The notes: generated by a model from the letters alone, not told the origin. 61,306 nucleotides of DNA from Cohnella xylanilytica (GCF_014212175.1 NZ_JACJVR010000022.1:1-61306), one strand, 5' to 3'. Shown: positions 34,578-41,995, counted from the stretch's first letter. Numbers and translations: made by a program.

Positions 34578-34615
34578 CAAGTCACTAATTCATATTGGGA
34601 AAGAAGGAATAATCC

Positions 34616-35155
34616 ATGGCCAAGATTAAGGTCCGCAATACCGGCGAACTGATTCAAGGCGAAGAGAACGTGCGTTCCTTCCTGGAGAAGCAATCCGTTC
34701 TGTACGAACACTGGGATCCGAAGAAGCTGCCGGAGCGCCTTCAGGAGAACTTCAACCTTAGCGCGGAAGACAAGGATGAGATTCTCTCCACGTTCAAGAC
34801 GGAGATCGAAGACTTGGCCGCCCGCCGCGGCTACAAGACTTGGGACATCGTCGTCCTGAGCGAGAACACGCCGAACATCGAGGATCTGCTGAAGAAGTTC
34901 GAGCAGGTTCACACCCACACCGAAGACGAAGTCCGCGCCATTACGGCTGGCGAAGGCATCTTCATCATCAAGGGCGACGATTCGGTCGGCTACTTCGACG
35001 TCATCCTCTCGCCCGGCGACGTCATCTCCGTACCGGAAGGCAACCCGCACTTCTTCACGCTGACCGACCTCCGCAAGGTCGTGGCCGTTCGCCTGTTCAT
35101 CGAGACCGAAGGCTGGATCGCCCATCCGTTCGAAGATCCCGCGTTCGTTAAGTGA
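34616..35155 (+). CDS. mtnD: Acireductone dioxygenase
   Basis: This 179-residue cupin enzyme acts in the methionine salvage pathway, converting acireductone and O2 to the keto acid precursor of methionine. The metal ligands are His99, His101 and Glu105 (HTHTEDE) and His145 (EGNPHFFTL). The rest of the mtn pathway is not in this window; instead the gene stands alone and diverges from metH, so two ways of making methionine are side by side. It has an AAGAAGGA site, its own promoter and a bidirectional terminator. Confidence 0.95.
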   Translation: MAKIKVRNTGELIQGEENVRSFLEKQSVLYEHWDPKKLPERLQENFNLSAEDKDEILSTFKTEIEDLAARRGYKTWDIVVLSENTPNIEDLLKKFEQVHTHTEDEVRAITAGEGIFIIKGDDSVGYFDVILSPGDVISVPEGNPHFFTLTDLRKVVAVRLFIETEGWIAHPFEDPAFVK

Positions 35156-35171
35156 CTCTTCGCTTCAAGAC

Positions 35172-35216
35172 AAATCCCCTGCCCCGGAACGTCCGTTCCT
35201 CCGGCAGGGGATTTTT
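35172..35216. terminator. Bidirectional terminator between mtnD and a HAD gene
   Basis: AAATCCCCTGCC (35172-35183) pairs with GGCAGGGGATTT (35203-35214), with an inner GGAACG/CGTTCC stem and T runs in both directions. The genes on either side converge on it. Confidence 0.93.
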
Positions 35217-35220
35217 GTCT

Positions 35221-36018
35221 TTAGCCGTTCAATCGGTTGAGCAAAGGAATCAGATCCCTTAGGCTCGCGATCTCGTGGCTCGGCACGATGTCTCCGGTCC
35301 GCTCGATCCCGTGGCGGTTGATCCAGACGGACGTCATGCCCACTCCGTTGGCACCCTGAATGTCGGTCGTCAGCTTGTCGCCGACCATGACGCCCTCTTC
35401 GGCCGAGATGCCGAGCTTGTCCATCGCATGCCGGAACAGGCGGGGCGACGGCTTGCCTTCGCCGAAGTGGCCGGAGATGACGATCGCGTCGAAGTACGGG
35501 GCGATGGCCGGCACGCCGTCCAGCTTCTCCTGCTGAAGATCGGGCGAGCCGTTCGTGAGCAGCAGCAGCTTGTAAGACTCGCGCAGGATGTCGAGCACCT
35601 CGAACGTCTCTTCGTAGACGTGAGGCAATCCGCGCCGCTGCGCCGGGAACAGCTCGGCCAGCTTCGCTCCGAGCTCGGGATCGTCGACTCCGAGGGCGGC
35701 CAGCCCGCGCGTCCACGCGTCGCGGCGATAACCCGGCGCGATCTGCTCCAGCTTGCGGAACATCGGATGATCTCCGTGCGTGAAGTTCCCCCACAGACCC
35801 TCGAACGGGTTGATGCCGATCATCTGGGTGAAAGAGAACGTCTCGTAGCTCTCGTACAAGGCTCTCGCTTCCTTGCGGACGGAAGCTTCCAGAGCGTCGG
35901 CGTCCAAGCCGGCGGCTTCCGCTCCGACCCGGCAGGTCGATTCGAAGGCTTCCTTGATGCTGCGCTCGTCCCACAGCAGAGTGTCGTCCAAATCAAACAA
36001 TACGGCTCTGATCGTCAT
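35221..36018 (-). CDS. HAD-superfamily hydrolase (HAD-IA, YjjG/YfnB-like)
   Basis: This 265-residue phosphatase has DLDDTLLWDE at the N-terminus (motif I), LLLTNGSPDLQQEKL (motif II), Lys in GEGKPSPRLF and GDKLTTDIQGANGVGM (motif IV). The helical cap between motifs I and II marks subfamily IA and is similar to the pyrimidine nucleotidase YjjG group. Such enzymes dephosphorylate nucleotide or sugar phosphates; the substrate is not known. It lies downstream of a membrane protein gene with a gap of 34 bases and probably shares its transcript. Confidence 0.9.
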   Translation of the reverse strand: MTIRAVLFDLDDTLLWDERSIKEAFESTCRVGAEAAGLDADALEASVRKEARALYESYETFSFTQMIGINPFEGLWGNFTHGDHPMFRKLEQIAPGYRRDAWTRGLAALGVDDPELGAKLAELFPAQRRGLPHVYEETFEVLDILRESYKLLLLTNGSPDLQQEKLDGVPAIAPYFDAIVISGHFGEGKPSPRLFRHAMDKLGISAEEGVMVGDKLTTDIQGANGVGMTSVWINRHGIERTGDIVPSHEIASLRDLIPLLNRLNG

Positions 36019-36052
36019 GAATGCGGTCCCTCTCCCCGATGTACGGCTGTCT

Positions 36053-36571
36053 CTATTTGCTCTTCAATTCCCATTCGATATGATGCAGCGTCGCGAACGC
36101 GTGAAGTCTCTCCCCCATCTTCTCGATCGGAAACCGGTTCATGAACCGCGAGAAAACCCAATTGCCGCCCTTCACCGTCTCTACGATAATATAGCCCGGC
36201 TGTTGGACGAGCTTGCGGATCTCGGTCGGCTTCAGCCGCTTGTAGCCGGAGAAGCGGCGCGTCTCCAGGAAGTCCTTGCCGACGGCCAGATACGGCCGGC
36301 GAAGATAGTAGAACACGGCCAGCAGCAAATATAAGCCTACGGTTACCCAGAACATGCTGGCGGTCTGCTGGAACGCTTCCGACCAAGGCTGCGAGATCAG
36401 AACGATCAGAACCGCCAGCAGAACGAGCAGCGTCGGCACGATATAGCTGCGCCCCTGGAAGCGGTCGATCTGTTGGGCCGGCGCGGCGATGGCGCCCTTG
36501 CCTTCCTTCTTGCGCCGCTTGTTGATTTGCTTCGAATTGCGTTCTACCATGCGTTCCCAGGAACGTGACAT
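36053..36571 (-). CDS. Membrane protein of unknown function with two helices
   Basis: I do not recognise this 172-residue protein by name. It has a basic N-terminal segment (NKRRKKEGKG), two transmembrane helices (about residues 43-60 and 73-89), and a cytoplasmic C-terminal domain beginning with YLAVGKDFLETRRFSGYKRL that resembles the small beta-rich (PH-like) domains appended to YcxB-type membrane proteins. The ribosome binding site is GAGGGGGA. It is probably co-transcribed with the HAD gene. No catalytic motif is visible. Confidence 0.7.
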   Translation of the reverse strand: MSRSWERMVERNSKQINKRRKKEGKGAIAAPAQQIDRFQGRSYIVPTLLVLLAVLIVLISQPWSEAFQQTASMFWVTVGLYLLLAVFYYLRRPYLAVGKDFLETRRFSGYKRLKPTEIRKLVQQPGYIIVETVKGGNWVFSRFMNRFPIEKMGERLHAFATLHHIEWELKSK

Positions 36572-36629
36572 TGCGATGAATCCCCCTCGGTCATGGCGGC
36601 TGCGGCCGCGGCTGTTGCTCTGCGATACG

Positions 36630-36821
36630 TTAATGGCGGATACCCGACTTCGGCGGTTCGTCCGTAAACTCGATGCCGTCGAGTTGATAACGGAATGACT
36701 TGCGGAAGTTCGCCAGGTACTTCTTGCGAAGCGAGTCGCGTTCGGCCAATTCCTCTTCCGTCAGGCCGATCGTTTTATGTTTACGGGCGAGCTCGTTAAT
36801 TCTCGCTACCAATTCCTCCAT
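36630..36821 (-). CDS. ynzC: DUF896 family protein YnzC
   Basis: This 63-residue helical protein begins MEELVARINELARKHKTIGLTEEE, the DUF896 signature, and continues with ERDSLRKKYLANFRKSFR. In B. subtilis ynzC is the last gene of the SOS-induced yneA-yneB-ynzC operon. Here yneA is about 225 bases upstream on the same strand, yneB is absent, and a terminator plus a TTGACA element separate the two genes. The ATG at 36821 follows AAGGAGAG. The function of the family is not settled. Confidence 0.92.
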   Translation of the reverse strand: MEELVARINELARKHKTIGLTEEELAERDSLRKKYLANFRKSFRYQLDGIEFTDEPPKSGIRH

Positions 36822-36872
36822 GATTCGTTCACTCTCCTTCCCGTGTTCCGTGCGTGAAAACCCTCTTCTACT

Positions 36873-36898
36873 TTGACATTTTCCACTAGACGTGTCAA
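36873..36898 (-). promoter_or_regulatory. TTGACA element upstream of ynzC with terminal inverted repeat
   Basis: On the minus strand TTGACA (36893-36898) is followed after 17 bases by CAAAGT, a poor -10. TTGACA and TGTCAA form the ends of a 26-base imperfect palindrome (36873-36898), so this may be an operator. A promoter for ynzC separate from yneA is a reasonable reading, since a terminator lies just upstream. Confidence 0.4.
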
Positions 36899-36944
36899 GG
36901 CGCCCAAGCGCTCCCGCCCCCTGCCGGCCAAATCGTCCGGACGA

Positions 36945-36987
36945 CAAAAAAGAGACCGGGACGTCTGCGGGACGCCTCCGATCTCTC
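36945..36987 (-). terminator. Terminator of yneA
   Basis: On the minus strand GAGATCGGAGGCGTC pairs, with G-U and one mismatch, with GACGTCCCGGTCTC, followed by six T's. It lies 60 bases downstream of yneA. Confidence 0.8.
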
Positions 36988-37047
36988 TCGCTTCATTAAT
37001 AGTATCTCAACCCGAACAAGCTGACACAAATATGCGAACATATGATC

Positions 37048-37488
37048 CTATGTCTTGAGAACCGTAGCAGGGATAATCAGCCGGTCGCCGCTCCGCAAGG
37101 AAGACGAGGTCAAGTCGTTGCGCTTCTTGATCTGATGGATGACGGCGCGCGTATCCATCCCTTCCTGCTTCACGCTCTCCGCGATCGACCACAGCGTGTC
37201 TCCGCTGTCTACCAAGACGACCCGTTCCTCCGCGGAAACCGGCTTGGCCGCGGATTCGTCCGCGAACGAACGCATGAACGAGAATCCCGCGAACAGGATG
37301 ACGAACGCCGCGAACAAGAACGACAACCGGGCCAGCTTCCAACCTGCTTCTCTCTTGGCGACGCCCGAACGCCTTCCGCCGCGTTCCCCTTCTACCTTCT
37401 TATATCGATTCGAGCCCGGGTTCGAGCTCGCGAACGTTCCGCGATTCCCTTCGTTGGATCCGGATCCGATAACCCATGCATGTACCAT
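37048..37488 (-). CDS. yneA: SOS cell division inhibitor YneA-like LysM protein
   Basis: This 146-residue protein has a basic cytoplasmic N-terminus, one transmembrane helix (about residues 51-72) and an extracytoplasmic LysM domain (about residues 89-142: VLVDSGDTLWSIAESV, LRSGDRLIIPA). YneA in Bacillus blocks division during the SOS response; the divergent position against lexA and the shared LexA-type boxes support the same role. Its N-terminus is about 40 residues longer than B. subtilis YneA, and a later start is possible, but the ATG at 37488 has GGGGAG upstream. It is followed by a terminator and then ynzC. Confidence 0.9.
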   Translation of the reverse strand: MVHAWVIGSGSNEGNRGTFASSNPGSNRYKKVEGERGGRRSGVAKREAGWKLARLSFLFAAFVILFAGFSFMRSFADESAAKPVSAEERVVLVDSGDTLWSIAESVKQEGMDTRAVIHQIKKRNDLTSSSLRSGDRLIIPATVLKT

Positions 37489-37505
37489 ATCGACTCACCG
37501 CTCCC

Positions 37506-37519
37506 CAAACATTTGTTCT
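37506..37519. promoter_or_regulatory. LexA box 1 (near yneA)
   Basis: CAAACATTTGTTCT resembles the Bacillus LexA consensus CGAACRNRYGTTYG, keeping the AAC-N4-GTT core. It lies downstream of the yneA -10 box, close to the transcription start. Confidence 0.6.
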
Positions 37520-37525
37520 GGTTTC

Positions 37526-37554
37526 ATAATAACACGAACATACGTTTGAATCAA
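37526..37554 (-). promoter_or_regulatory. yneA promoter with LexA box 2 in the spacer
   Basis: On the minus strand TTGATT (37549-37554) and TATTAT (37526-37531) are 17 bases apart. The spacer holds CGAACATACGTTTG (37535-37548), which fits the LexA consensus CGAACRNRYGTTYG at every position. Confidence 0.85.
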
Positions 37555-37563
37555 CCATAATTT

Positions 37564-37577
37564 AGAACATTTGTTCC
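37564..37577. promoter_or_regulatory. LexA box 3 (between the two promoters)
   Basis: AGAACATTTGTTCC has a perfect GAAC-N4-GTTC core and lies upstream of both the yneA and lexA -35 boxes. Confidence 0.75.
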
Positions 37578-37591
37578 GAGAGAACGAATGT

Positions 37592-37620
37592 TTGTGCGAA
37601 CTTCGGTTCTGTGTTATAAT
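37592..37620 (+). promoter_or_regulatory. lexA promoter with LexA box 4 in the spacer
   Basis: TTGTGC (37592-37597) and a perfect TATAAT (37615-37620) are 17 bases apart. CGAACTTCGGTTCT (37597-37610) occupies the spacer, giving autorepression by the usual LexA mechanism. Confidence 0.85.
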
Positions 37621-37657
37621 TTGTCATATGAACTCTTCCATTCAGGAGGTAACGGGC

Positions 37658-38281
37658 GTGTCGAAGATGTCTAACCGCCAGACGGCGATATTGGAATTCA
37701 TTAAGAACGAAGTGAAGGACAAGGGGTATCCCCCTTCCGTCCGCGAGATCGGCGAAGCCGTCGGCCTCGCTTCGAGCTCCACCGTTCATGGCCATCTGGA
37801 CCGCCTCGAGAAGAAGGGCCTGATCCGCCGGGACCCGACGAAGCCCCGCGCGATCGAGATTCTGGACGAAGACGGGGAGTCCAGCACCCATTACGCCTTC
37901 GCGGTGCGCAAGGTGCCTCTCGTCGGCAAGGTCACGGCCGGCGTCCCGATTACCGCCACGGAGAATATCGAGGATTACTACCCTCTTCCCGAAGCCATGG
38001 TAGGCGACCAGCAGGTGTTCATGCTCACCGTCGTCGGGGACAGCATGATCGAAGCCGGCATCCATAGCGGCGACTTCGTCATCGTGCGCCAGCAGCAATC
38101 CGCCAATAACGGCGACATCGTCGTGGCCATGACGGAAGACGACGAAGCGACCGTCAAGACGTTCTACAAGGAACGGGACCACATTCGCTTGCAGCCGCAG
38201 AACAGCGCCATGGAGCCGCTTCGCCTGAACAAGGTGAGCATTCTCGGGAAGGTTATCGGGCTGATTCGCAGCATCAAGTAA
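37658..38281 (+). CDS. lexA: SOS repressor LexA
   Basis: This 207-residue repressor has an N-terminal winged helix ([25 protein letters not shown], as in B. subtilis) and a C-terminal self-cleaving peptidase domain: cleavage site Ala94-Gly95 in KVTAGVP, Ser129 in GDSM and Lys167 in EATVKTFY. RecA-stimulated cleavage releases SOS genes. The start is GTG at 37658-37660, seven bases after AGGAGGT; the in-frame ATG three codons later is the alternative. Four LexA-like boxes lie upstream, and a bidirectional terminator follows. Confidence 0.97.
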   Translation: MSKMSNRQTAILEFIKNEVKDKGYPPSVREIGEAVGLASSSTVHGHLDRLEKKGLIRRDPTKPRAIEILDEDGESSTHYAFAVRKVPLVGKVTAGVPITATENIEDYYPLPEAMVGDQQVFMLTVVGDSMIEAGIHSGDFVIVRQQQSANNGDIVVAMTEDDEATVKTFYKERDHIRLQPQNSAMEPLRLNKVSILGKVIGLIRSIK

Positions 38282-38298
38282 TCGCCATGGAATCGAAG

Positions 38299-38341
38299 AA
38301 GGATCGTTCTTCGGGGATCCCCCGTCGAACGATCCTTTTTT
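38299..38341. terminator. Bidirectional terminator between lexA and sspH
   Basis: AAGGATCGTTC (38299-38309) pairs with GAACGATCCTT (38327-38337), with a GGGGATCCCC inner stem and a T run on the plus strand. Both flanking genes converge on it. Confidence 0.92.
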
Positions 38342-38356
38342 ACCTTTTGCCGCATG

Positions 38357-38602
38357 CTATTCTCTTCCCGTGGGGCAACCCATTAGCCCGCCGATCGGCC
38401 CGTCCGTCTCCAACCCGTCGGCTGCATGCTCCTTCAGCTCGCCGACCGGAACGTTGGTCTCCCGCTCCGGGCTGTCGAGCGGATAAACCCGCGCCGTCTC
38501 CGTATCCTCGTCGACGTGCTGAATGTACACCGGAGTCCCGTTCAACGTCACGTTCGCCATGACCGGCGATGCGGCGATCTCGGACGCCCGCTGCGTGTTC
38601 AT
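38357..38602 (-). CDS. sspH: Small acid-soluble spore protein H
   Basis: This 81-residue protein starts MNTQRASEIAASPVMANVTLNG and continues with TPVYIQHVDEDTETARVYPL and NVPVGEL, matching SspH of Bacillus spores along its length. A tail of about 20 residues (DGLETDGPIGGLMGCPTG) extends beyond the usual end. SspH is a forespore-specific minor SASP. The ATG at 38602 has AAGGAGGG upstream; the frame is open further but without support. A possible sigma-G promoter precedes it. Confidence 0.93.
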   Translation of the reverse strand: MNTQRASEIAASPVMANVTLNGTPVYIQHVDEDTETARVYPLDSPERETNVPVGELKEHAADGLETDGPIGGLMGCPTGRE

Positions 38603-38637
38603 GCGATTCTCACCCTCCTTGAACATGGAATTCGTTA

Positions 38638-38667
38638 AAGTATGACCCGCCGCGGTCGGCAAGATAC
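38638..38667 (-). promoter_or_regulatory. Possible sigma-G promoter of sspH
   Basis: On the minus strand GTATC (38663-38667) and CATACTT (38638-38644) are 18 bases apart, each one mismatch from the sigma-G consensus, and about 35 bases before the sspH start. Confidence 0.4.
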
Positions 38668-38796
38668 GTTGCATGTCAACGGTTTGCGGACTGGCCAAAC
38701 AACCCCGAGAGTCGCAGCATTTAATCGTTGGTCCCGAAGTGACGGAGAGAGCGGTTCCGAAAACATGGCTTCCATTGTGGGCGAACGACAAATAAA

Positions 38797-38816
38797 CCGC
38801 TTCGGAACCGAAGCGG
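38797..38816 (-). terminator. Terminator of the secreted-protein islet
   Basis: CCGCTTCGG (38797-38805) and CCGAAGCGG (38808-38816) are perfect inverted repeats with a two-base centre. On the minus strand the stem is followed by TTTATTTG. It lies 60 bases after the stop of the second islet gene. Confidence 0.75.
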
Positions 38817-38875
38817 CCTGTTTGGTTTATGATTAAGTTAGGGAACCGTTCTTCCGTCTTTCCCGCAGAGCCGTA

Positions 38876-39406
38876 TTATTTTGGAATCTCGATCGGCCCT
38901 TTCACTAATCGCCATTCATTGGAATCATCTTTTTGCAAATCAAAGTAAACGACATCACCATTTTTTCGTTCCCAAAACTGGATAACCCGTTGAAGATCGG
39001 AGTGAATCAATACCGCAGGGAACACATCGCCGATTTCTAATGCGCCGTTCGTTTCTTTACCCATCAAGACTCGATTGAAGGAAGAGGCTTCTTTTATCGT
39101 CATTTTGTTTGTAAATTCCAAATCAACATCGCCGGCATTGACCAATTTCCATTCCGATTTGGATTCTTCGCCGATACTCTTCAGTACAGCCGCTTCGCCG
39201 CGTTTCCAACTGTTCTGTAAAAAAGAAGCCAACTCTGGTTTCTTTGTTTCAAGAAAAGGCCGATGATGATTGATATGTGCGGTTCCATTTTTGAATGCTT
39301 CTTGAAAAGTCTCAGGTTGATCAGCATTCGTTAACTGCGCGATTCCAAAGATGGAGCCACCTGCAACCACACAAGAAAACAACGTTTTTACAAGTGCTTT
39401 TTTCAT
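38876..39406 (-). CDS. Secreted protein of unknown function, islet gene 2
   Basis: I do not recognise this 176-residue protein. A signal peptide with a hydrophobic core (ALVKTLFSCVVAGGSIFGIAQ) is followed by a likely cleavage after TNA. The mature part is hydrophilic, with one segment FQEAFKNGTAHINHHRPFLE and a C-terminal half of alternating strands (VFPAVLIHSDLQRVIQFWE, DVVYFDLQKDDSNEWRLV) that could be a small NTF2- or cystatin-like fold; that is a guess. The codon use is AT-rich, unlike neighbouring genes. It starts directly at the stop of gene 1 (TAAATG) with GGAGGG upstream, so the two are translationally coupled. Confidence 0.8.
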   Translation of the reverse strand: MKKALVKTLFSCVVAGGSIFGIAQLTNADQPETFQEAFKNGTAHINHHRPFLETKKPELASFLQNSWKRGEAAVLKSIGEESKSEWKLVNAGDVDLEFTNKMTIKEASSFNRVLMGKETNGALEIGDVFPAVLIHSDLQRVIQFWERKNGDVVYFDLQKDDSNEWRLVKGPIEIPK

Positions 39407-39841
39407 TTAGTCACCCTCCCAATATTCCGTTCCAGCAAAATCGTAGTCATTACCATCCTCATATTCCCAATGTTCACTCCATCTCATTTCATAATCATTC
39501 GACGATTTGTGTGTACAAGAAGCTGTTTTAGCTTCTACATTGATGGGTTGAGTGCTATCTTCAGACTGCTTACTTCCAGAAAACACACCATTTGTATACC
39601 AGTTGAAGTAAACTCGCCCTAGTTCCGCTTCTGGAAAAAAGCCATTTTCGCTGCCTCGGTCAACCCCTAAGACATAACTAGCGCTCCCAACAGGACATGT
39701 TGAATCTATGAAAATAGATCGAGACGGGGTTACATAAGCAGATGCAGATTGATTGATGCAAATAATGGAAAACACCGAAAAGGCAACAATTGACTTTGTT
39801 ACTTTTTCTTTACTTAATAAAAAATTCTTCTTTTCTAACAT
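39407..39841 (-). CDS. Secreted protein of unknown function, islet gene 1
   Basis: I do not recognise this 144-residue protein. It has a signal peptide (VTKSIVAFSVFSIICINQ) with likely cleavage after SASA. The mature protein is about 108 residues, acidic and aromatic, with exactly two cysteines (STCPVG and ASCTHK) that could form one disulfide, and ends in a Trp/Tyr/Asp-rich tail (MRWSEHWEYEDGNDYDFAG). It has GGAGGATG before the ATG. The composition is AT-rich relative to the chromosome, as is the upstream region, suggesting acquisition together with gene 2. Confidence 0.78.
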   Translation of the reverse strand: MLEKKNFLLSKEKVTKSIVAFSVFSIICINQSASAYVTPSRSIFIDSTCPVGSASYVLGVDRGSENGFFPEAELGRVYFNWYTNGVFSGSKQSEDSTQPINVEAKTASCTHKSSNDYEMRWSEHWEYEDGNDYDFAGTEYWEGD

Positions 39842-40047
39842 TACTCATCCTCCATTTCAATTTTATTGTCCCAAGAACATGATTATTATACAATTATTTT
39901 ACTTTTTTCCTATAGTTATTAAATTTTATTTTTTTGCAACTAAATACCTAAAATTGAGTTGCTTCAATTGAATACTCAATCGTATTTTATGACTACTCTA
40001 CAGGATGCCTAATATTAAAACGATCTAACATCCAATAAAGTTTAAAT
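39842..40047. other. AT-rich upstream region of the secreted-protein islet
   Basis: This stretch is strongly AT-rich and contains no gene. On the minus strand a TATAAT box lies about 50 bases before islet gene 1, without a good -35. ATTGAGT and ACTCAAT near 39953-39978 form a small hairpin. Confidence 0.5.
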
Positions 40048-40112
40048 AAAAAAACGCCCCGTCCGAGGGCCCGATAGAACGGCTGTTCCATCGGACCTTC
40101 TTCGGAGGCGTC
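40048..40112 (-). terminator. Terminator of glnRA
   Basis: On the minus strand ACGCCTCCGA near 40102-40111 pairs with TCGGACGGGGCGT (40054-40066), enclosing a second stem (CCGATGGAAC/GTTCTATCGG), and is followed by seven T's. It is 22 bases downstream of the glnA stop. Confidence 0.88.
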
Positions 40113-40134
40113 TCGCTTCTTCGTTCGTCGCCAA

Positions 40135-41469
40135 TCAATACATCGTCAAGTACTGATCCCGCTCCCATTGGTGAACCTGGGTGCGGTACATATCGTACTC
40201 GATCTCCTTCATCTCGTAGAAGTGAGTCAGAGCGTGATCTCCGAGCGCTTCGCAGACGACTTCGTCGCGGAGCATCTCCGCGAGAGCCTCGCGCAGGTTA
40301 AGCGGCAAGCTCGGGATGTTGGCGTCGATGCGCTCTTCCTCGGTCATGACATAGATATTGCGGTCGACCGGAGCCGGAAGCGGCGTCTTGTTGCGGATGC
40401 CGTCCAAGCCGGCCTTCAGCATGACCGCGAGAGCCAGGTACGGGTTGGCCGCCGGATCCGGGTTGCGCACTTCGACGCGGGTGCTGAGGCCGCGGGAAGC
40501 CGGGATCCGGATCATCGGGCTGCGGTTGCTGGCCGACCAGGCGACGTAGCACGGAGCTTCGTAGCCGGGAACGAGACGCTTGTACGAGTTGACGGTCGGG
40601 TTCGTGATGGCCGCCATGCCGCGGGCGTGCTTCAGAATGCCGGCCATGTATTGGCGGGCCGTCTGGCTGAGGCCCAGCTTGTCGTTCGCGTCGTAGAACG
40701 CGTTCTCCCCGCCGCGGAACAGCGACTGGTGGCAGTGCATGCCGGAGCCGTTCATTCCGAACAGCGGCTTCGGCATGAACGTCGCGTGCAGGCCGTGCTG
40801 GCGCGCGATCGTCTTGACGACGAGCTTGAACGTCTGGATCTGGTCGGCGGCGCGAATGGCGTCCGCGTACTTGAAGTCGATCTCGTGCTGGCCGGGAGCG
40901 ACCTCGTGGTGGGAAGCTTCGATCTCGAAGCCCATCTCTTCGAGCATAAGCACGATGTCGCGGCGGCAGTTCTCGCCGAGATCGGTCGGAGCCAGGTCGA
41001 AGTAGCCGCCTTGGTCGTTCAGTTCGGTCGTCGGATTGCCCTTCTCGTCCGTCTGGAACAGGAAGAATTCAGGCTCCGGGCCGACGTTCATCGCGGTGAA
41101 GCCCATCTCTTCGGCTTCCTCGAGCACGCGCTTCAGAATGCCGCGCGGGTCGCCGGCGAACGGCGTGCCGTCCGGCATGTAGACGTCGCAGATCAAGCGG
41201 GCGACGCGGTCCTGGGTGACCCACGGGAAGACGACCCAGGTGCTCAGGTCCGGGTACAGATACATGTCGGATTCCTCGATCCGCACGTAGCCTTCGATCG
41301 AAGAGCCGTCGAACATCATCTTGTTGTCGAGCGCCTTCTCGAGCTGGCTGACCGGAATCTCGACGTTCTTGATGATGCCCATCAGGTCGGTGAATTGCAG
41401 GCGGATGAAGCGTACGTTCTCTTCCTTCGCGATCCGCAGGATGTCTTCGCGCGTATAATTCGTGCTCAT
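40135..41469 (-). CDS. glnA: Glutamine synthetase type I
   Basis: This 444-residue enzyme makes glutamine from glutamate and ammonia. It has [29 protein letters not shown], the ATP-binding [17 protein letters not shown] and [13 protein letters not shown] with [27 protein letters not shown]. The length and sequence match the GSI-alpha form of Firmicutes, which is feedback-inhibited rather than adenylylated and in that state controls GlnR. It is the second gene of the glnRA operon, 30 bases after glnR, with an AAGGAGG site. Confidence 0.97.
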   Translation of the reverse strand: MSTNYTREDILRIAKEENVRFIRLQFTDLMGIIKNVEIPVSQLEKALDNKMMFDGSSIEGYVRIEESDMYLYPDLSTWVVFPWVTQDRVARLICDVYMPDGTPFAGDPRGILKRVLEEAEEMGFTAMNVGPEPEFFLFQTDEKGNPTTELNDQGGYFDLAPTDLGENCRRDIVLMLEEMGFEIEASHHEVAPGQHEIDFKYADAIRAADQIQTFKLVVKTIARQHGLHATFMPKPLFGMNGSGMHCHQSLFRGGENAFYDANDKLGLSQTARQYMAGILKHARGMAAITNPTVNSYKRLVPGYEAPCYVAWSASNRSPMIRIPASRGLSTRVEVRNPDPAANPYLALAVMLKAGLDGIRNKTPLPAPVDRNIYVMTEEERIDANIPSLPLNLREALAEMLRDEVVCEALGDHALTHFYEMKEIEYDMYRTQVHQWERDQYLTMY

Positions 41470-41499
41470 GGCAACCTCCTTGAATGGTCTTGACTCGGA

Positions 41500-41919
41500 T
41501 TACTTGTTCTTGAAGAAGCGCGAGAGCTCCCCTTGGATCAGGGAGACCTGGCCCGGCCGCTTGGCGCCCATCAGCTGCTGCTTCAGCATCCGGTGAAGCT
41601 GCGTATCGGACAGCTCGCGGCGCTTGACCTCCGATTGCTCGTTGATGATCGTCCCGGTGTCCTCGCCTTCGCCGACCGGGTTCATCACTTGCTTGATTCC
41701 GGCGATATTCACGCCTTTCTCGATCAACGACTTGATCTCGAGCAGACGCTCGACGTCGTTGAACGAGAACAACCTCTGATTCCCTGCCGTACGGGCCGGT
41801 TGAATAAGCTCATGTTGTTCATAATAACGAATTTGCCTGGCCGTCAGGTCCGTCAGCTTCATGACGATCCCGATCGGGAACAACGCCATATTCCTGCGTA
41901 TCTCGTCGCCAGCAGCCAT
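41500..41919 (-). CDS. glnR: Nitrogen regulator GlnR (MerR family)
   Basis: This 139-residue repressor has an N-terminal MerR-type winged helix (MKLTDLTARQIRYYEQHELIQPARTAGNQRLFSFNDVERLLEI) and a C-terminal tail (ELSDTQLHRMLKQQLMGAKRPGQVSLIQGELSRFFKNK) like that of GlnR, through which feedback-inhibited glutamine synthetase stimulates DNA binding. It precedes glnA in an operon. A sigma-A promoter with a GlnR-type site over the -10 lies upstream, indicating autoregulation. Confidence 0.95.
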   Translation of the reverse strand: MAAGDEIRRNMALFPIGIVMKLTDLTARQIRYYEQHELIQPARTAGNQRLFSFNDVERLLEIKSLIEKGVNIAGIKQVMNPVGEGEDTGTIINEQSEVKRRELSDTQLHRMLKQQLMGAKRPGQVSLIQGELSRFFKNK

Positions 41920-41966
41920 ATCGTATCAACCTTCCATCTTGACGCTTGATTTGTGTAACCACTTCC

Positions 41967-41995
41967 ATTGTAACTTCATCCCACAAAGGTGTCAA
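41967..41995 (-). promoter_or_regulatory. glnRA promoter with overlapping GlnR-like operator
   Basis: On the minus strand a perfect TTGACA (41990-41995) and TACAAT (41967-41972) are 17 bases apart. TGTGGGATGAAGTTACA (41969-41985) fits the GlnR/TnrA pattern TGTNAN7TNACA except for one base in the left half and covers the -10. A second partial half-site overlaps the -35. Confidence 0.75.

Noticed and set aside
34460..34615. Possible SAM riboswitch upstream of metH or mtnD.
   Set aside because: The gap is only 156 bases, promoters occupy much of it, and none of the conserved S-box stems can be seen.
35185..35198. GGAACGTCCGTTCC resembles a LexA box (GAAC-N4-GTTC).
   Set aside because: It is the inner stem of the bidirectional terminator between two convergent genes, far from any start, and deviates from the consensus at three positions.
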